Shown here: positions 46,068-59,200 of the stretch, in pieces
Layout of the letters: each line of letters begins with the position of its first letter
How positions within the stretch are numbered: position 1 is the first letter of the stretch
Assembly: GCA_903813345.2 (NCBI GenBank)
Contig: CAIIXF020000002.1
Span: 6,749,772 to 6,813,771 of the forward strand
Origin: Owenia fusiformis
Lineage: Eukaryota; Annelida; Polychaeta; Sabellida; Oweniidae
Length of the DNA stretch: 64,000 nucleotides
Direction: 5' to 3'
Position numbers and translations under genes: made by a program
The notes under the pieces: generated by a model
What the model was told of the DNA's origin: nothing
Databases searched by the model: none
What the model saw: the letters and a program-made list of their open reading frames with translations, nothing else

Positions 46068-46614
46068 TTAAGAAGGAATAATAGCTGAGGGCCGATAGGG
46101 CCGAGACTATCAGTTCTCCTAAGACCCAGTACGAGTGTTGCTACCCAAGTTGGTTTAATAAGCCCAGTAAAGTAAAACGAACGTGTAGCCACTGAAATGT
46201 TAATTATAAATGCATTGATTATACAATGACCTTCTGCTGGAGAAGTTAAGCCCTTGGCTCGATGGAATGTCGGATGATTTCAAACAGAATGGTATTATAT
46301 AAGACTTTGAAAATTGTGGACACAAGATGCAAGCGCATTTAGCACTTAAAATTCAAACGCTGAAAGTCGTTTCACACATGTGTACACTATCACAAAATGA
46401 GAATGTAGTAAAACATGTATATCATTATATGCTGTGTTTTCATTGGCTGGAATGCGTTATATCATGCTTAGTTTTGTTTTGAATTACATTGAAGATTAAA
46501 GTTGCCAATACTTTCTCCAAGAGATTTAGGGTAGTGTCAAACAAACTTTTTGAGGTTAAAGGTTTTATTTCTCGTCGCAGAATCCCTGTTTTCAATACTT
46601 TTGAACAGTAATAA

Positions 46615-47015
46615 ACTTAGACAATTCTTGATTAATTTTTACAAAAGCGAAATCCATTTGAGTTTAATTAAATAATTGCGGAGTTAATACCTTAAGCTGC
46701 CTTGGTCTTTGGCCAGTCAAAGATTGTGTAGATAAAATGAAACTTATTTTTGGTAGACTTTGTCGATCAAGTAAGGAATCAATATACAAAAAAAAACTTA
46801 AATACACTTAGACAATTCTTGATTTATTTTTACAAATTTAGCAAACTCCATTGGAGTTTAATTAAATAATTGCGGAGTTAAACAGGGTTCCCAACAGGGA
46901 CCGCAAATGACTGTACCTTAAGCTGCTTTGGTCTTTGGTCAGTCAAAGATTGTGTAGATAAAATGAAACTGTTATTTTTGGTAGAATTGTCGATCATGTA
47001 AGGAATCAATACACA
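46615..47015. repeat. Two-copy direct repeat, about 188-217 bp
   Basis: Copy 1 from about 46621 and copy 2 from about 46809 share ACAATTCTTGATT, GTTTAATTAAATAATTGCGG, CAGTCAAAGATTGTGTAGAT and GTAAGGAATCAATA. Copy 2 has an extra 30-bp piece (GGGTTCCCAACAGGGACCGC) after GCGGAGTTAA. Confidence 0.75.
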
Positions 47016-47454
47016 AAAAACTTTTTAACCAGATTGAGTTGCTTCATTGAAAGGAACGACAGTAATTCAAAAATAAGAAGTTCTTACAAGATGTAATTCA
47101 AATATTAAAGGAATATCCACTTTTATATGAAAATAGTTTAAATACTCGTAGTTTAAATTTTAAAAAGTTGTCGTTGTATACAAAAAGAGAAATGGAAAAT
47201 GGTGGTTACTGGTCAAATCCAAAAAAAAACCTGGAAAGAGTCAGTAGCCATTGATACTAAATTGATAAGATTTTCTAATACACATTGGGTATGAGAGTGC
47301 TATCCTCACATGATCTTTTCACCATAGGCATCTGTCTCTAAATCAAAAATCATAAAATGCATCGGTCAAATCTTGGTGAAAGCTTTTTTACAGCACAGTA
47401 CTTTAACGGAATTGTGTTGAATAAATAACCAAGGTGTCAACTGGTAGTTACCAG

Positions 47455-48062
47455 GGGGTCATTAACAGAACTTTCGCAAAGTTACGAATTCGCAAGTCAA
47501 TTGTTAATTTTACAAATTTAGTAAATGTGCATTAACAGAACTTTCGTAAAGTTACGAACGATTAGCAAAGTTACGAAAAAATGACGTCACATGTGCTTTC
47601 GTTCGTAACTTTAATAGCACCTCAGACCCTTTCATAACTTTGCGAATGGCATATTTCTCATCCAATTCTTATGTAAGGTATAAAGGTTGGCAAAAAGAAA
47701 TTGTTCTTTATATGCATGCTAAGTTTCAAGCTAAAATATTCACCTATTCTTACATGATAAGCAAATATGTGTCTGAGCTGGGAATCTTTGAAATCGCGGA
47801 GACAGGTTTAATCACAGCGCGCAATGATATCAAATGACATCATATTTTTATTTGTGCTAAATAATGATATAAGATGACGTCACAATTTGAAATTCGTTTA
47901 CGAACGATAAAACTTATGAATGATTTACGAAAGTGTTCTGTTAATGGCCGATTCGTAACTTTACGAATTCGTAAGTCATTCGTAACTTTTTAAATATTTA
48001 CGAATTTCATAAAGATGCGAATTACGAATTCGTAACTTTGCGAAAGTTCTGTTAATGACCCC
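47455..48062. mobile_element. 608-bp TIR element with CAG target duplication
   Basis: The ends are GGGGTCATTAACAGAACTTT and its reverse complement, with CAG outside each (47452-47454 and 48063-48065). A TTACGAATTCG motif recurs through the arms. The interior has only short frames. The 3-bp duplication suggests a PIF/Harbinger-type transposase. The flanks TGGTAGTTAC-CAG and CAG-TTTCACCAC correspond to an uninterrupted sequence at 9761-9780. Confidence 0.85.
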
Positions 48063-48065
48063 CAG

Positions 48066-49638
48066 TTTCACCACAAGGAGGCTTATTCGGGTCAGAAAAC
48101 ATGGTGGACCATGGTGAAAGATAAAACATGTTGATGAATCAACTTTTTTGAGGGGTTGATAAGGAATGATGGTGAGTCAATTAACAAAAGTCCTGCAGAT
48201 TGATTTCAAGTTTTGACGCTTTTTGAGTTTTCTTTTAATCTCATTTGTTTAGTTCATTTTTTGAAATAAATGACATTTTGATATTCGAAATAACGCAATT
48301 TTAGTAGACTAAACCAGGTATTTGACCCGGGGAATCGACTTACGCTTAAGTTTTAATCAAGAACATTGCTTTGTATGTGTCATTAACAAAGTACGTACCT
48401 TGTTACTTAAAGGTGCAATGATTAGTGCAGAGGGGTCATTCAACGATCATGGACCAGTGTCAAAATTATTTTTAGCTGATATTCCTCTTGAAACATGGTG
48501 GATCTTAAAAATATAAAAGTGGAAGTCCCCTTTTTGAAGCTTTGAACTGAATTTACACTGCTTAATGCTGAAATTGATAATTTATCCATACATTTTAAGA
48601 AAATAGGTATGTCAAAGAAGATGTTAAACCAAATGTTGCCTTGATAGCTCAGAAAAAATGAAAAAAATCCTATTTTCTCTACAGTCCTTATTGCCCCTTT
48701 AATTATATAACTGAGCTTGGTAATTAGAAGACTCTTGAAAACTATCCAGAAATATGAACAATGTCATCTGTTCTCATTATTAAAATGCCTGCATAATGAA
48801 TGATGGTCCCATGAGGGTTGAAACGTGACACCTTTAATTACCACTCTAATAAGACCGTCCACACCTTCCACGCCTTGCAATAAGAACCTCTAGAAATTGA
48901 AATATAATGCTGGTATATATCCTAAAAATCATCATTAAAGCTGATTTTAAGAATTAACATGCAATGTTTTCAGTTTATATCGCATAAACACATTATAACC
49001 AGTTTTGTTGACATTAAAAAAGCACACATTAAATGCCATTGATTAACACACATGGCTCAAGCTTTAGTAGAATAACAGAATTTGAACGTATTTGAAAATA
49101 TCAATTATCGTTTTGCTTTCAAGTTTGAACCAGGCTATTATATGAGTTACTGTGAATTTATGACATATGTGGACACATGCTTGAGGACAAGTAAAAAACA
49201 AAATTATATCAAGAACGAATCTTGAGAAACAGCCTTATTTATTTAATATTCACACATAGTTAGGCAATGTGTGTCCGATTCCAGCCAATCCAAACAGAGT
49301 ATTCACATAATGAACAGTGTGTGAAATATCAATAACACATTCAAGGTCACTAGATAAACAGTTGTCACGGTGATGAATGGATTTTTCACATTGGATTTGA
49401 TGACTTGCCAACTTGACCCAAAGAATTTCATTGAAAATGTGTTCTTTTAGTGATTTCGTTCTTTTTTTAATTTCACTTGTATTTTATTTTACAGAAAAAT
49501 TGCAATGTCTGAAAATAATTAAAGCCCACGAGTCAATACATTTTAGTTGCTTCATTCCGCTCAGGCGTTGTTTCCTAAACTTTCCATTCTCGCTGCACGG
49601 TCATGCAAAGGTTTGGAAACAACACCTTCATGGTACGG
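48066..49638. other. Intergenic, no gene recognised
   Basis: No protein family resemblance was seen in the short open frames here. The sequence is AT-rich with scattered poly-A and poly-T. Confidence 0.4.
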
Positions 49639-51374
49639 TACGTCAGCGTAACAAGATGGAAGAACTTCCGGGATTCGTTTTCGGTAAGATATTTTTATTT
49701 CTCGATTTTACACCACTTGTCAGTCAAGTTGTGGACAATAATTTGGCTCAAAGTTGAGGAAGATAGTCTAGTTTGAGGATATGCAGGCGAATCTATGTTT
49801 GGTGTATTAACGAAGACGTAAATCACATATTTAGTCCCTCGCTTTTGTTACGCTGACGTAAGATCACTATTACACTGACGAAGGTGTGACTTGGAGCTGT
49901 TGTAACGTTGACAAACCATATTAACATTGGCGTATATTGGGCAACAATCATGAATACATAGTTCAACTATTTCAGAGAGTCCTGAAAGTTCTAAAATCAC
50001 GAGGGTGATGCACTGAGCGTTCAGAGACAGGTACTCGACGAGAAATGAGGATCCTATATTTACAGATCCCATCATTTTGGTGTGAAATGCAATAAGGTTA
50101 AAGCTTGGCAAGATGAGGGACATCGGATACAAATTGATTCGAACTTGTACTCAAAGCATTTTACTCGGTTTAGTTATGCCATCTAATTCTTTATGATAGA
50201 GAACCATCAACAATTCCAAAATATCATTTTAACATGATATTGGTGATATAAAGTCAACACATGTCTGTTTTCATAGCATAACATAGCATAGCATAGTACA
50301 GCACAGCACAGCACAGCACAGCACAGCACAGGATAGCATAGCATAGCAGTAAAGCATAGCATAGCAGCAAAGCATTGTACTGCACTGAATAGCATAGCAT
50401 TGAATTGCATTGCATTGTATTTTATTGCACTGCACTGCATTATATTGTATTTCACTGCATTGCATTTTATTGTATTATATTGCACTGCATTATATTGTAT
50501 TTCATTGCATTGTATTGTACTGCAGTGCCCTACATTATATTGCACTTCATTGTATTGTATTGCACTGTATTGTATTGCATTGTATTGTTTTACCCAGCAA
50601 TATATTGTATTGCACTGCACCACATTTCATTGCACTGCATGGTATTGTATTGCACTGCATGGCACTACATTGTATTGCACTGTAATATATTAAATTGCAC
50701 TGCATTGTATTGTATTGCACTGCATCGCACTACATTGTATTGTACTGCAATATATTGCATTGCACTGCATTGTATTGTATTGCACTGCACTACATTGTAT
50801 TGCACTGTATTGTATTGCATTGTATTGAATTACACTGAATTGTATTGTATTGCACTGCACCACATTTTATTGCACTGCATTGTATTGTATTGCACTGTAT
50901 TGCACTACATTGTATTGTACTGTAATATATTGCATTGCACTGTATTGTATTGTATTGCCCTGCACTACATTGTATTACACTGCATTGTATTGCACTGCAT
51001 TGTATTGTACTGCAGTGCACTGCATTGTATTGCATTACACTGCATTGTATTGTATTGCACTGCATTGTATTGGGTTGCACTGTATTGTATTGCATTGTCT
51101 TGAATTACACTGCATTGCACTGCAATATATTGCATTGCACTGCATTGTATTGTATTGCACTTCACCACATTGTATTGCACAGCATTGTTTTGCATAATAT
51201 TGCACTGCATTGTGTTCCATCATATTGCACTGCATTGTATTGCATCATATTGCACTGCATTGTATTGTAAATTATTGTCCACAACTTGACTTATAAATGG
51301 TTTAAAATCAAGAAATAAAAATATCTCAACGAAAACGAAGCCCGGAAGTTCTTCCATCTTGTTACGCTGACGTA
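49639..51374. mobile_element. TIR element carrying a 1-kb minisatellite
   Basis: The arms at 49639-49746 and 51268-51374 are inverted copies beginning TACGTCAGCGTAACAAGATG and including GAACTTCCGGG and AGTTGTGGACAATAAT. TA at each extreme end could be the target duplication. A further inverted GTTACGCTGACGTAAG occurs inside at about 49857. Most of the interior is minisatellite. Confidence 0.7.
50270..51265. repeat. TGCATTGTATTGCAC minisatellite, about 1 kb
   Basis: From about 50400 it is made of TGCATTGTAT and TGCACTGCAT variants. From 50270 to 50400 the units change to AGCATAGCACAGC. Long open frames occur on both strands only because the repeat lacks stops. Confidence 0.9.
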
Positions 51375-52630
51375 TATGTTTTGCTACTTATGGACAATAG
51401 AAAAATGGTAATAACTAATAAAAAGAGATAAATTGGTTTGCAAGGAAAATTCCTTTAAAAGGATTGCATAAGTTAAATGTATATATCCTCAGGTGGTATG
51501 TCTGTTGTTTAGAAATCATAGAAGGGTTCTAAGCGTAATTAGTAATTCTATTTGTGCTTTGTTATATGCTAAGATCACGATGATTAAAATCATTGAAAGA
51601 AGATCTGTTATCAAATGAGCAAGGGTTTCATTCTAGTACTAGTAATATATACAAGACTAATAATATAAGGCATCAAGTATCAATCATGACGACCAATCTG
51701 TTCCCTACTTCAGAACAAGCCATTGCATTTACATAAAAAGTCAGTAGTTGAGTTTATCTCATACAGATTTGAGTTGGAGGTCAAGCCGTCATCCGACAGT
51801 CGCCAGTGGAATTTGCGAATGCTAGCTCAGTAATTTTACAAAATAAAAACACCCACAGATAGTTTTTGAAATATCTTAAATAACAACCTGAACTTTATAT
51901 AAGATATGTACACGTATCTAAAATAGTGGCAGTCATTGATTTGTATACTATGTGTACGTGGTTTTGTGTGTGCTGAAAGTGTTTCAAAATAACTTTTATT
52001 GTACCTTGGTTTCCTAATTCGTTATTTGAGCCGAATGTCATTTAATATCTAAAAATATACATGCATGGTTCAATGTACAATTATACATTAAATGCGCACT
52101 ATACTTAATTAAGAAGAACAAATAAATAATAATCTTTGAAACATGTTACACACTTGCGTAAATATGACACAAAGTTCGATTTGCTTTAATATTGAACCAA
52201 GAAGATAAAAAAAATTTTGAAAAGTTTCATGTAATACATCAAACAACTCAGCCATCTTTCAATGACATTGATAAAAACTTGATATATAAAGCTTGACTAG
52301 CTTTGGTGTGGTTCATTCCTTCGAGCTGTCCTTGGTGTCAAATGAAAGATAAGGTTCTTATCAATAACTTACAATGAAAGAAATGTAAGTCTTTATTTTG
52401 CCCCCAAATGTTGAGAATTCCCAAAATGGGCCTTAATTTATATGCATTATAAATATACTGTAAGATTAAAAGCAACATGTTTCTGATAACTAAGAGTCAG
52501 GTATAACGGTAGAATAAATTGAACGTTCACTGCTGTAGTTACAGTTTTGTAAGTCATATATGAGTCTAAAATGTTCTGAAAAAGCAAATACGGGAAGATT
52601 TTAACAACGAGCTCTAATATATTGATGGTA
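51375..52630. other. Intergenic, no gene recognised
   Basis: AT-rich sequence with nothing recognisable in any frame. Confidence 0.4.
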
Positions 52631-52634
52631 AATT

Positions 52635-54850
52635 CAAGATTTTAGATTTTTACGGTGTATGCAAACATTAAATGTTGATAAAATAAAATGTGATTTTTTA
52701 AATGACAATTCGTCGCGTGAGAATAACTTTGTACTAACTGCCATTTTCAAAAAAATTGAGATAGACATGGAATTTTACTATTTGAAACACAGGCTTTCAT
52801 CTCAGATACATGCCCCATCTCAATTCCCTCTCATTAAGCTAGAATTCAGTGTGAAATTGTACCATCTCCAGACAAACAGCTTATTTCTAATTTCAAATTG
52901 TCATATCTGATATCAACTGTTTCAACCAATCAACTCTCTAAGAATTGGTCATGTGACTTGCAAAACTTGGAGTTATAACAATCTTATATTAAAACGAAGT
53001 ATGCCAATATGCATGTTATTGTATCTAGAATGAAATAATGTTTTTTAACACAATACCATGCCAGTTTGCATGCCTGGCCTTTCATGTTTTAGTTTTAGAA
53101 CTATTACAAGTAGATCAAAAAAAATAAAATGATACAGTATGTGTAATCCCATGCATATTCAAATTATATGCCCTCAATTACTCTTTGTATTATGGATGCT
53201 CATTGGATTATTCATGGCCACATGATATGAAATAGAATTACTAATTTCCTCGAAAACCTAAATCCTTGCTACCAGGGAAGATGAAAAGTACAAATGACCA
53301 GTTAATTAGATCATGTGAGCAGTCAAAAGTACCCTTTATCTTCCCTGCTACCAGGTCTTATAGGGGTTTGAATGGCCAAATGCAATAGAAATGCATATAC
53401 GAAGCTGTCATCATTAAATGTTGAAAATGAAAGACTACTTATTTGTTTCTTCAAATAGAGTACATAATAATAGGTCATATACTAGATATAGTAATCAAAA
53501 CAAATTGTAACTGTCATATTTTGCACTACATCGCTCAAAGGCAATCACTGTCTGTATACTATTGAAATCTCTTTCAAAATGATGTTTTATAGTTTGTGGA
53601 AAAAAGCTAAATCTATTTAAACTAGCTTTAACTTTTACTGACCATACACTATATCAATAAGGAGTATTTCACTGAACATCTGGGATCTTTTTAGTTATTT
53701 TATTACTAGTATGTTTTTCAGATTTGTCCTTTCTTTTTGCATTTTTGGATCATTGTTTTTAGATCATCTACATTTTATTTTGGAAAAGTAACAAATTGGT
53801 TCAATTTCTTTACAAAGAGCCACTCTTAGTCTCCAATTGTACTCCACAGAGAAGCAAACAACAGAAAATGAATGGATAATGATAGCTGCATCCCAATGAA
53901 CAAAATGATTACCTAAATCGAGGTTTCATCACTTTCATTAATCTAAAATGAATTAGAAATTATTTTTCTATTTTCAAATTTCTTCCATGTGCATGTAATA
54001 AAAATTGGTTATGTCTTAGGCCCTAAGGAACTGAAACCTGCTGGTCAAAATGAAATTACGGACCAGTTGCAATGTTATTCTCCTATACCCAGTGAAAAAA
54101 TCAACTGGTCTGTATCAAAAATAACCTGATAATGACCAGCGGACCGGCCCTTAGGGGCTACATTGTAATGTGCTGGGAGGTTTAGGCTAAAGGGTTTATA
54201 CCGAGGGAAATATGTGGGGGACCGTATTGGCATCATTGGTTTCAATGCATTGTACTTCTGCCTTAGTTTCAAAGGCAATAAATTCTTTTTGAAAGGTGTC
54301 CTGAGATTCCAAAATTAAGAAATAATTGTACTTATTTGAGAAATTGATTTTAAAGTTTTATAAATTGAATTTTCTTTATTTTATTAAATAATATTCTTTG
54401 GTTTTTGAAGATTTTTTTACAAAGCAAAACATTATTTTTCATTCTAGATACAATAGCATGCATATTGGCATACTTTGTTTTAATATAAGATTGTTATAAC
54501 TCCCAAGTTTTGCAAGTCACATGACCAATTCTTAGAGAGTTGATTGGTTGAAACAGTTGATATCAGATATGGCAAATTGAAATTAGAAATAAGCTGTTAT
54601 TCCGGTGGGAAATTGTATCAACTCCATTTCCATAGTTTTAAAAAAGGATCTTGTAAATTGTTTCAAGGTATGATATTTCATATAAGATATCTCTAGGGTG
54701 AGACCAGGTGACATACAAAAAATCAAGTTTCACATAGCAATACTAAGTAAGATACAGACCTCTAAACTTTCAAACCTTGATTTCTCAGTTCCGTAAAAAT
54801 GTGAGATAGTACGAAGTTATTCTCATGCGACGAATTATCAACGGCAACCT
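52635..54850. repeat. 2.2-kb inverted repeat, about 400-bp arms
   Basis: The left arm is about 52635-53060 and the right arm about 54425-54850. Shared landmarks, reversed on the right, are AATTCGTCGCGTGAGAATAA, CAACTGTTTCAACCAATCAA, AAGAATTGGTCATGTGACTT and TTATATTAAAACGAAGTATG. The spacer holds a 70-bp hairpin (GGGAAGATGAAAAGTAC at 53275, inverted at about 53330) and no gene. It is probably an old non-autonomous DNA transposon. Confidence 0.78.
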
Positions 54851-56190
54851 TTGTTTTGTTAATTATGATTCGGTGAAATATTGAAAGAATAAAGAATTCT
54901 ATATCATTCTAGATAGGGATCACAAAAGCAAACACATAATTTATAAAGGCAAATATCAGCTCGAACAGGAGCTTATCTGGGCGGATATGACTTGAACAAA
55001 AATTCAGATAAAGGTGTAGCATTGCATAATCCTCTTTGCACTTTTCTCACAATCTTCAGAATATTTCTTCGGATATTTCAGCCATTTTTCAAATTGACGT
55101 TTTTAATAATCAAAATACCTAAAATAAAGCGCAAAAATGACACAGGCTGCATATTTTGGGTTTTGAATATTGTAGAGTATAACGAGAGATCTTTTTCATT
55201 TTCTTCTAAGGGTTTAATTATGCAAATTAGCTTTTTTCATCCAATTTTTTTTCTTCATTACTGATGTTATTTCATAAATTTTGGTGAAAAGTTAAGTTCG
55301 TATCTTATACACCACTTCGAAAGTTTTGAATTAAAGTTTATTTATATAAAATTATAGGGTGGGGGTTTAAAGATGTGGATATCTTATTTATGCAAGTCTT
55401 AAACTCTAGATATCACCCCACATCATAAAAGTAACTTAATTTCCAACAGGAAAATGAAAAATCTCGCGTAATACTTTCCAATATCCATTTTCACTTTCTA
55501 GCTGATTCTTAGAACTTGGCTCCCTAAGTATTATATATGGAGTGCAATTCACAAGATGTGTATTTATAATTTGATATGTTTCTACTGATTCTACCCCGAG
55601 ATATGTTTGGTTTTATTCTTTTCTTACTTGCTCTAATGTCTGCAGGGGGGGGGGGTCAATCCGACCCCCTCTCGATTATTTTCAAGAGTCCATTTTTGCA
55701 AAATTTTATTTTGTGTCTCTGTTATTTTTTTAGCTTGAGCCACAGGAATTAGACACGTTTGGTGTAAAAATCAAGGTTATTGGGGGTAGAGGAGCAAAGT
55801 CATGATAGTTTCAACTTGATGCCAATAAAATTGAAATTCATAAAATGATTGTTACTTTGTTTAATACTCTAGAAAATACAAAATATGATTATTGCTCTGT
55901 TTGATACATACTTATTTAGCATATTAACTTTTATTCCATAGTTAGCATGATATTCATTGGATAACATGTGAAAATAAAAACGGTATTTTTGTAATCAGTG
56001 GTAAAATATACGGTTTTTTAGCCATGACATACGACGTCGTATGCGATGGTTAATGGATTTTTGCTACTTCAGACTCAAAACGAGGCTAAGTGTCAACATC
56101 GCCGGATCGTTTGGAAAATTCGAATTAAATGACTTAATTTCCGACAATTCTGATGATGACTTTAACTATGGAATAAAAAGAACATCCTCT
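54851..56190. other. Intergenic, no gene recognised
   Basis: Contains a run of about 13 G at 55645 followed by TCAATCCGACCCCCTC. Short open frames show no similarity to known families. Confidence 0.4.
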
Positions 56191-56259
56191 ATATCTTTCC
56201 AATATGCTTTATTTCGTGAAAATCTAGTCACTGTTGACTATGTTATGGATTTTTAATGG

Positions 56260-59200
56260 TAAAAAGTCAATCTAATTAAATCTAGGCATTATCCTGAAAA
56301 TATCATAAACATTGTTGGAACAAATAAATATGATGTTATTTTTCTACAGGAAACTCATAGTAGTCAAAATTCTGAATATAAATGGAAAGATGCCTGGGGT
56401 GGTAACATTTATTTTTCCCATGGCACTTCTGATAGTAAAGGGGTGGCAATTTTAATACACCCGAACTGTAAAATTGAGGTAAAAGATGAACTGAAGTTCG
56501 AACCACGTGAATGTTTCAAAGGTAGAACACTTATTTTAAAATGTAAAATAGATGAAAGGGATATTTTTCTCTGCAATTTATATGGCCCAAATAACACAAA
56601 TGACAAAGTTGAGTTTTACGATATATTAAATGTCTTTATGATAAATAATAATGTAACATCAGACCTAATCATAGGTGGAGACTTAAATGTCTTACATAAT
56701 GTAGATTTAGATAAAAAAGGAGGTAAAGTAACTGTCGATAATAAAAAAGGCAGTCAAGCACTCTCTCATTTTATAGCAAATCAAAAAGTCAGGGATTTAT
56801 GGAGAGTAAAAAATGAGAATAAAAAACAGTTCACATGGAAAAAAATAAGCCTTTTATAATGTGCAGGCTTGATTACTGGTTGATTTCAAACGGTTTAGTA
56901 CAATATGTAAATGAATGTAAAATTGTAACAAGTATTTTAACAGATCACTGTGGTGTTCATTTTAAATTCTCCTTTGGTGGTAAACCTGTAAAATATTTTG
57001 ACAACTGGCGCTTTAATAACAGTTTGTTGAAAGATGATATTTTTATTGATAAGATTAACGAATTGTTAGACAGTGTACATACAAGTGAAAGGTATAATTT
57101 AGAGTCAAAAAGACTTAAATGGGATCTTTTAAAATCCGACTTTAGAAGTATAGCCATACAACATTCAAAATTAATAGCTTTAGACAAAAAAATAGAAAAA
57201 ATGAGCTTGAGAATTTGATCTCAAAATATGACTATCTCTTATCTTCAAATGAAATAACTGATAATATGTTACATAATAGAGACATTTTACAAAATGAACT
57301 GAATCAAATATATCTTGATCAATCAAAAGGTCTCCAAGTTAGGTCTAGACAAAGATGGATTGAAGAGGGTGAGAGGTCTACTTCTTATTTTATTGGCTTA
57401 GAAAAATCCAGAGGAAATAAAAAGAACATTTCTCGTTTGATAAATGAACAAGGTAATATTTTAACTACTCAAGAAGACATTTTAAAAGAGGAAAAATCTT
57501 TCTTTTAGAAATTATATGGCAGAAAAAACATAGAGCAAAATTTAGATAGTTTTCTAGAAGGTACTCAGATACCAAAATTGTCACAAAAAGATAGTAAAAT
57601 ATGTGAAGGTAAACTAACAATTGAGGAATTGAAAAAATCTGTTAAGAAAATAAAAAAGAATCGCAGCCCTGGCTGTGATGGTATTTCTGTAGAATTTTAT
57701 ATCAAATTTTGGAACAAATTAAGTAAATTTTTATATGATGCTGTTCTTGAAATTTATGAACAGGGAGAAATGACTATATCTCAACGTAGAGGTATCATTA
57801 CACTTGTTCAAAAAAGTGGAGATCCACTATACTTAAATAACTGGAGACCGATTAGTCTCTTATGTGTAGATTACAAGATTATAACACATGCAATTGCAAA
57901 TAGACTAAAAAAGGTAATATCATATTTAGTTCATAATGACCAGGTAGGGTATGTCAAAGGTCGTTATATCGGTGAAGTTATTCGTAAAATAGAAGATATT
58001 ATATATTATGCCAAAAGTAAAAACCTAGTGGGGTCAAGCATTCTGTGTGTAGACACCTCAAAAGCGTTTGATTCATTAGATTGGGTATTTTTAAACCAAG
58101 TTTTAGATAAATGTAATTTTGGAGAATATTTTAAAAAATGGATAAAAATCATGTACACTAATATAGAAAGCTGTATAGCGAATGTAAATGGATCTAAAAG
58201 TGAATATTTTAAGATTTATAGATCAGTTCGTCAGGGAGATCCAATCAGTTCGTATTTGTACATTCTATGTGCAGAAATCCTATCATGTAAGATACGTCAA
58301 GAAAAAAATGTTTGTGGTATCGAAACACCTGGTAAGAAAGAAATCAAAATTGCACAGTTAGCAGATGATACCACTTTATTTTTAAAAGATAATCAGTCTG
58401 TTGAAAACGTTCTTAAAATTTTAGATGATTTTGGAAAAGTATCTGGGTTAGTAATAAATAAAACAAAAACTGAAGCAATGTATATAGGAAATAACACACA
58501 AAACAGAGATATGAAATTTGCTGGTCTTAGCTGGAAAAATGATCCAGTTAAAGTCCTAGGTGTATACATATGTAATGATCAGAAACTAAGTAATCAAAAA
58601 AACTGGGATTTCAGGGTAAAAAAGTTTAAAGATCAATTAAAGAAGTGGCAGAAAAGAGATCTGACTATTCATGGAAAGATAACCATCGTAAAAACAAACG
58701 CATTGCCACAACTACTTTACTTAGCCTCTGTTATTACCATGCCAGAAAATGTACTTTTAGATTTAGAGAAAGCAATGTATAACTTTATATGGGATGGAAA
58801 ACCTGATAAGGTTAAAAGAAAGACTTTAATTGGAAATTATAATCAAGGAGGTTACAAAATGATTGACTTGAAAAGTAAAATCAATAGTCTTTTATGTAAA
58901 TGGGCCAAAAAGCTCATGGAAGAGAATAAAAATGACAACAAACAATCATGGAAAATTTTACCAAAATATTACCTTAGTAAAGTATGTAATTCAAATATTT
59001 TGTTACGAGCTAGTGAGTGTTACGACAATGTTGCTAAATATGTTCATAAAGATGCACCTTTATTTTATAAAAATGTTATCAGTTCTTGGATTAATTTTAA
59101 CAACCAATCAACACAATTACAACAAGAAGTGGCTAATAGTCTATGGTTAAACAAGAATGTAAAATATAAACATAAGGTTTTATACTTAGAGAGATTAATG

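Noticed and set aside
50400-51270. Open frames of 90-230 codons on both strands (Cys/Ile/His/Leu-rich or Gln/Asn/Tyr-rich)
   Set aside because: They are translations of the TGCATTGTATTGCAC minisatellite in several frames at once, with no independent start, domain or composition of a real protein.
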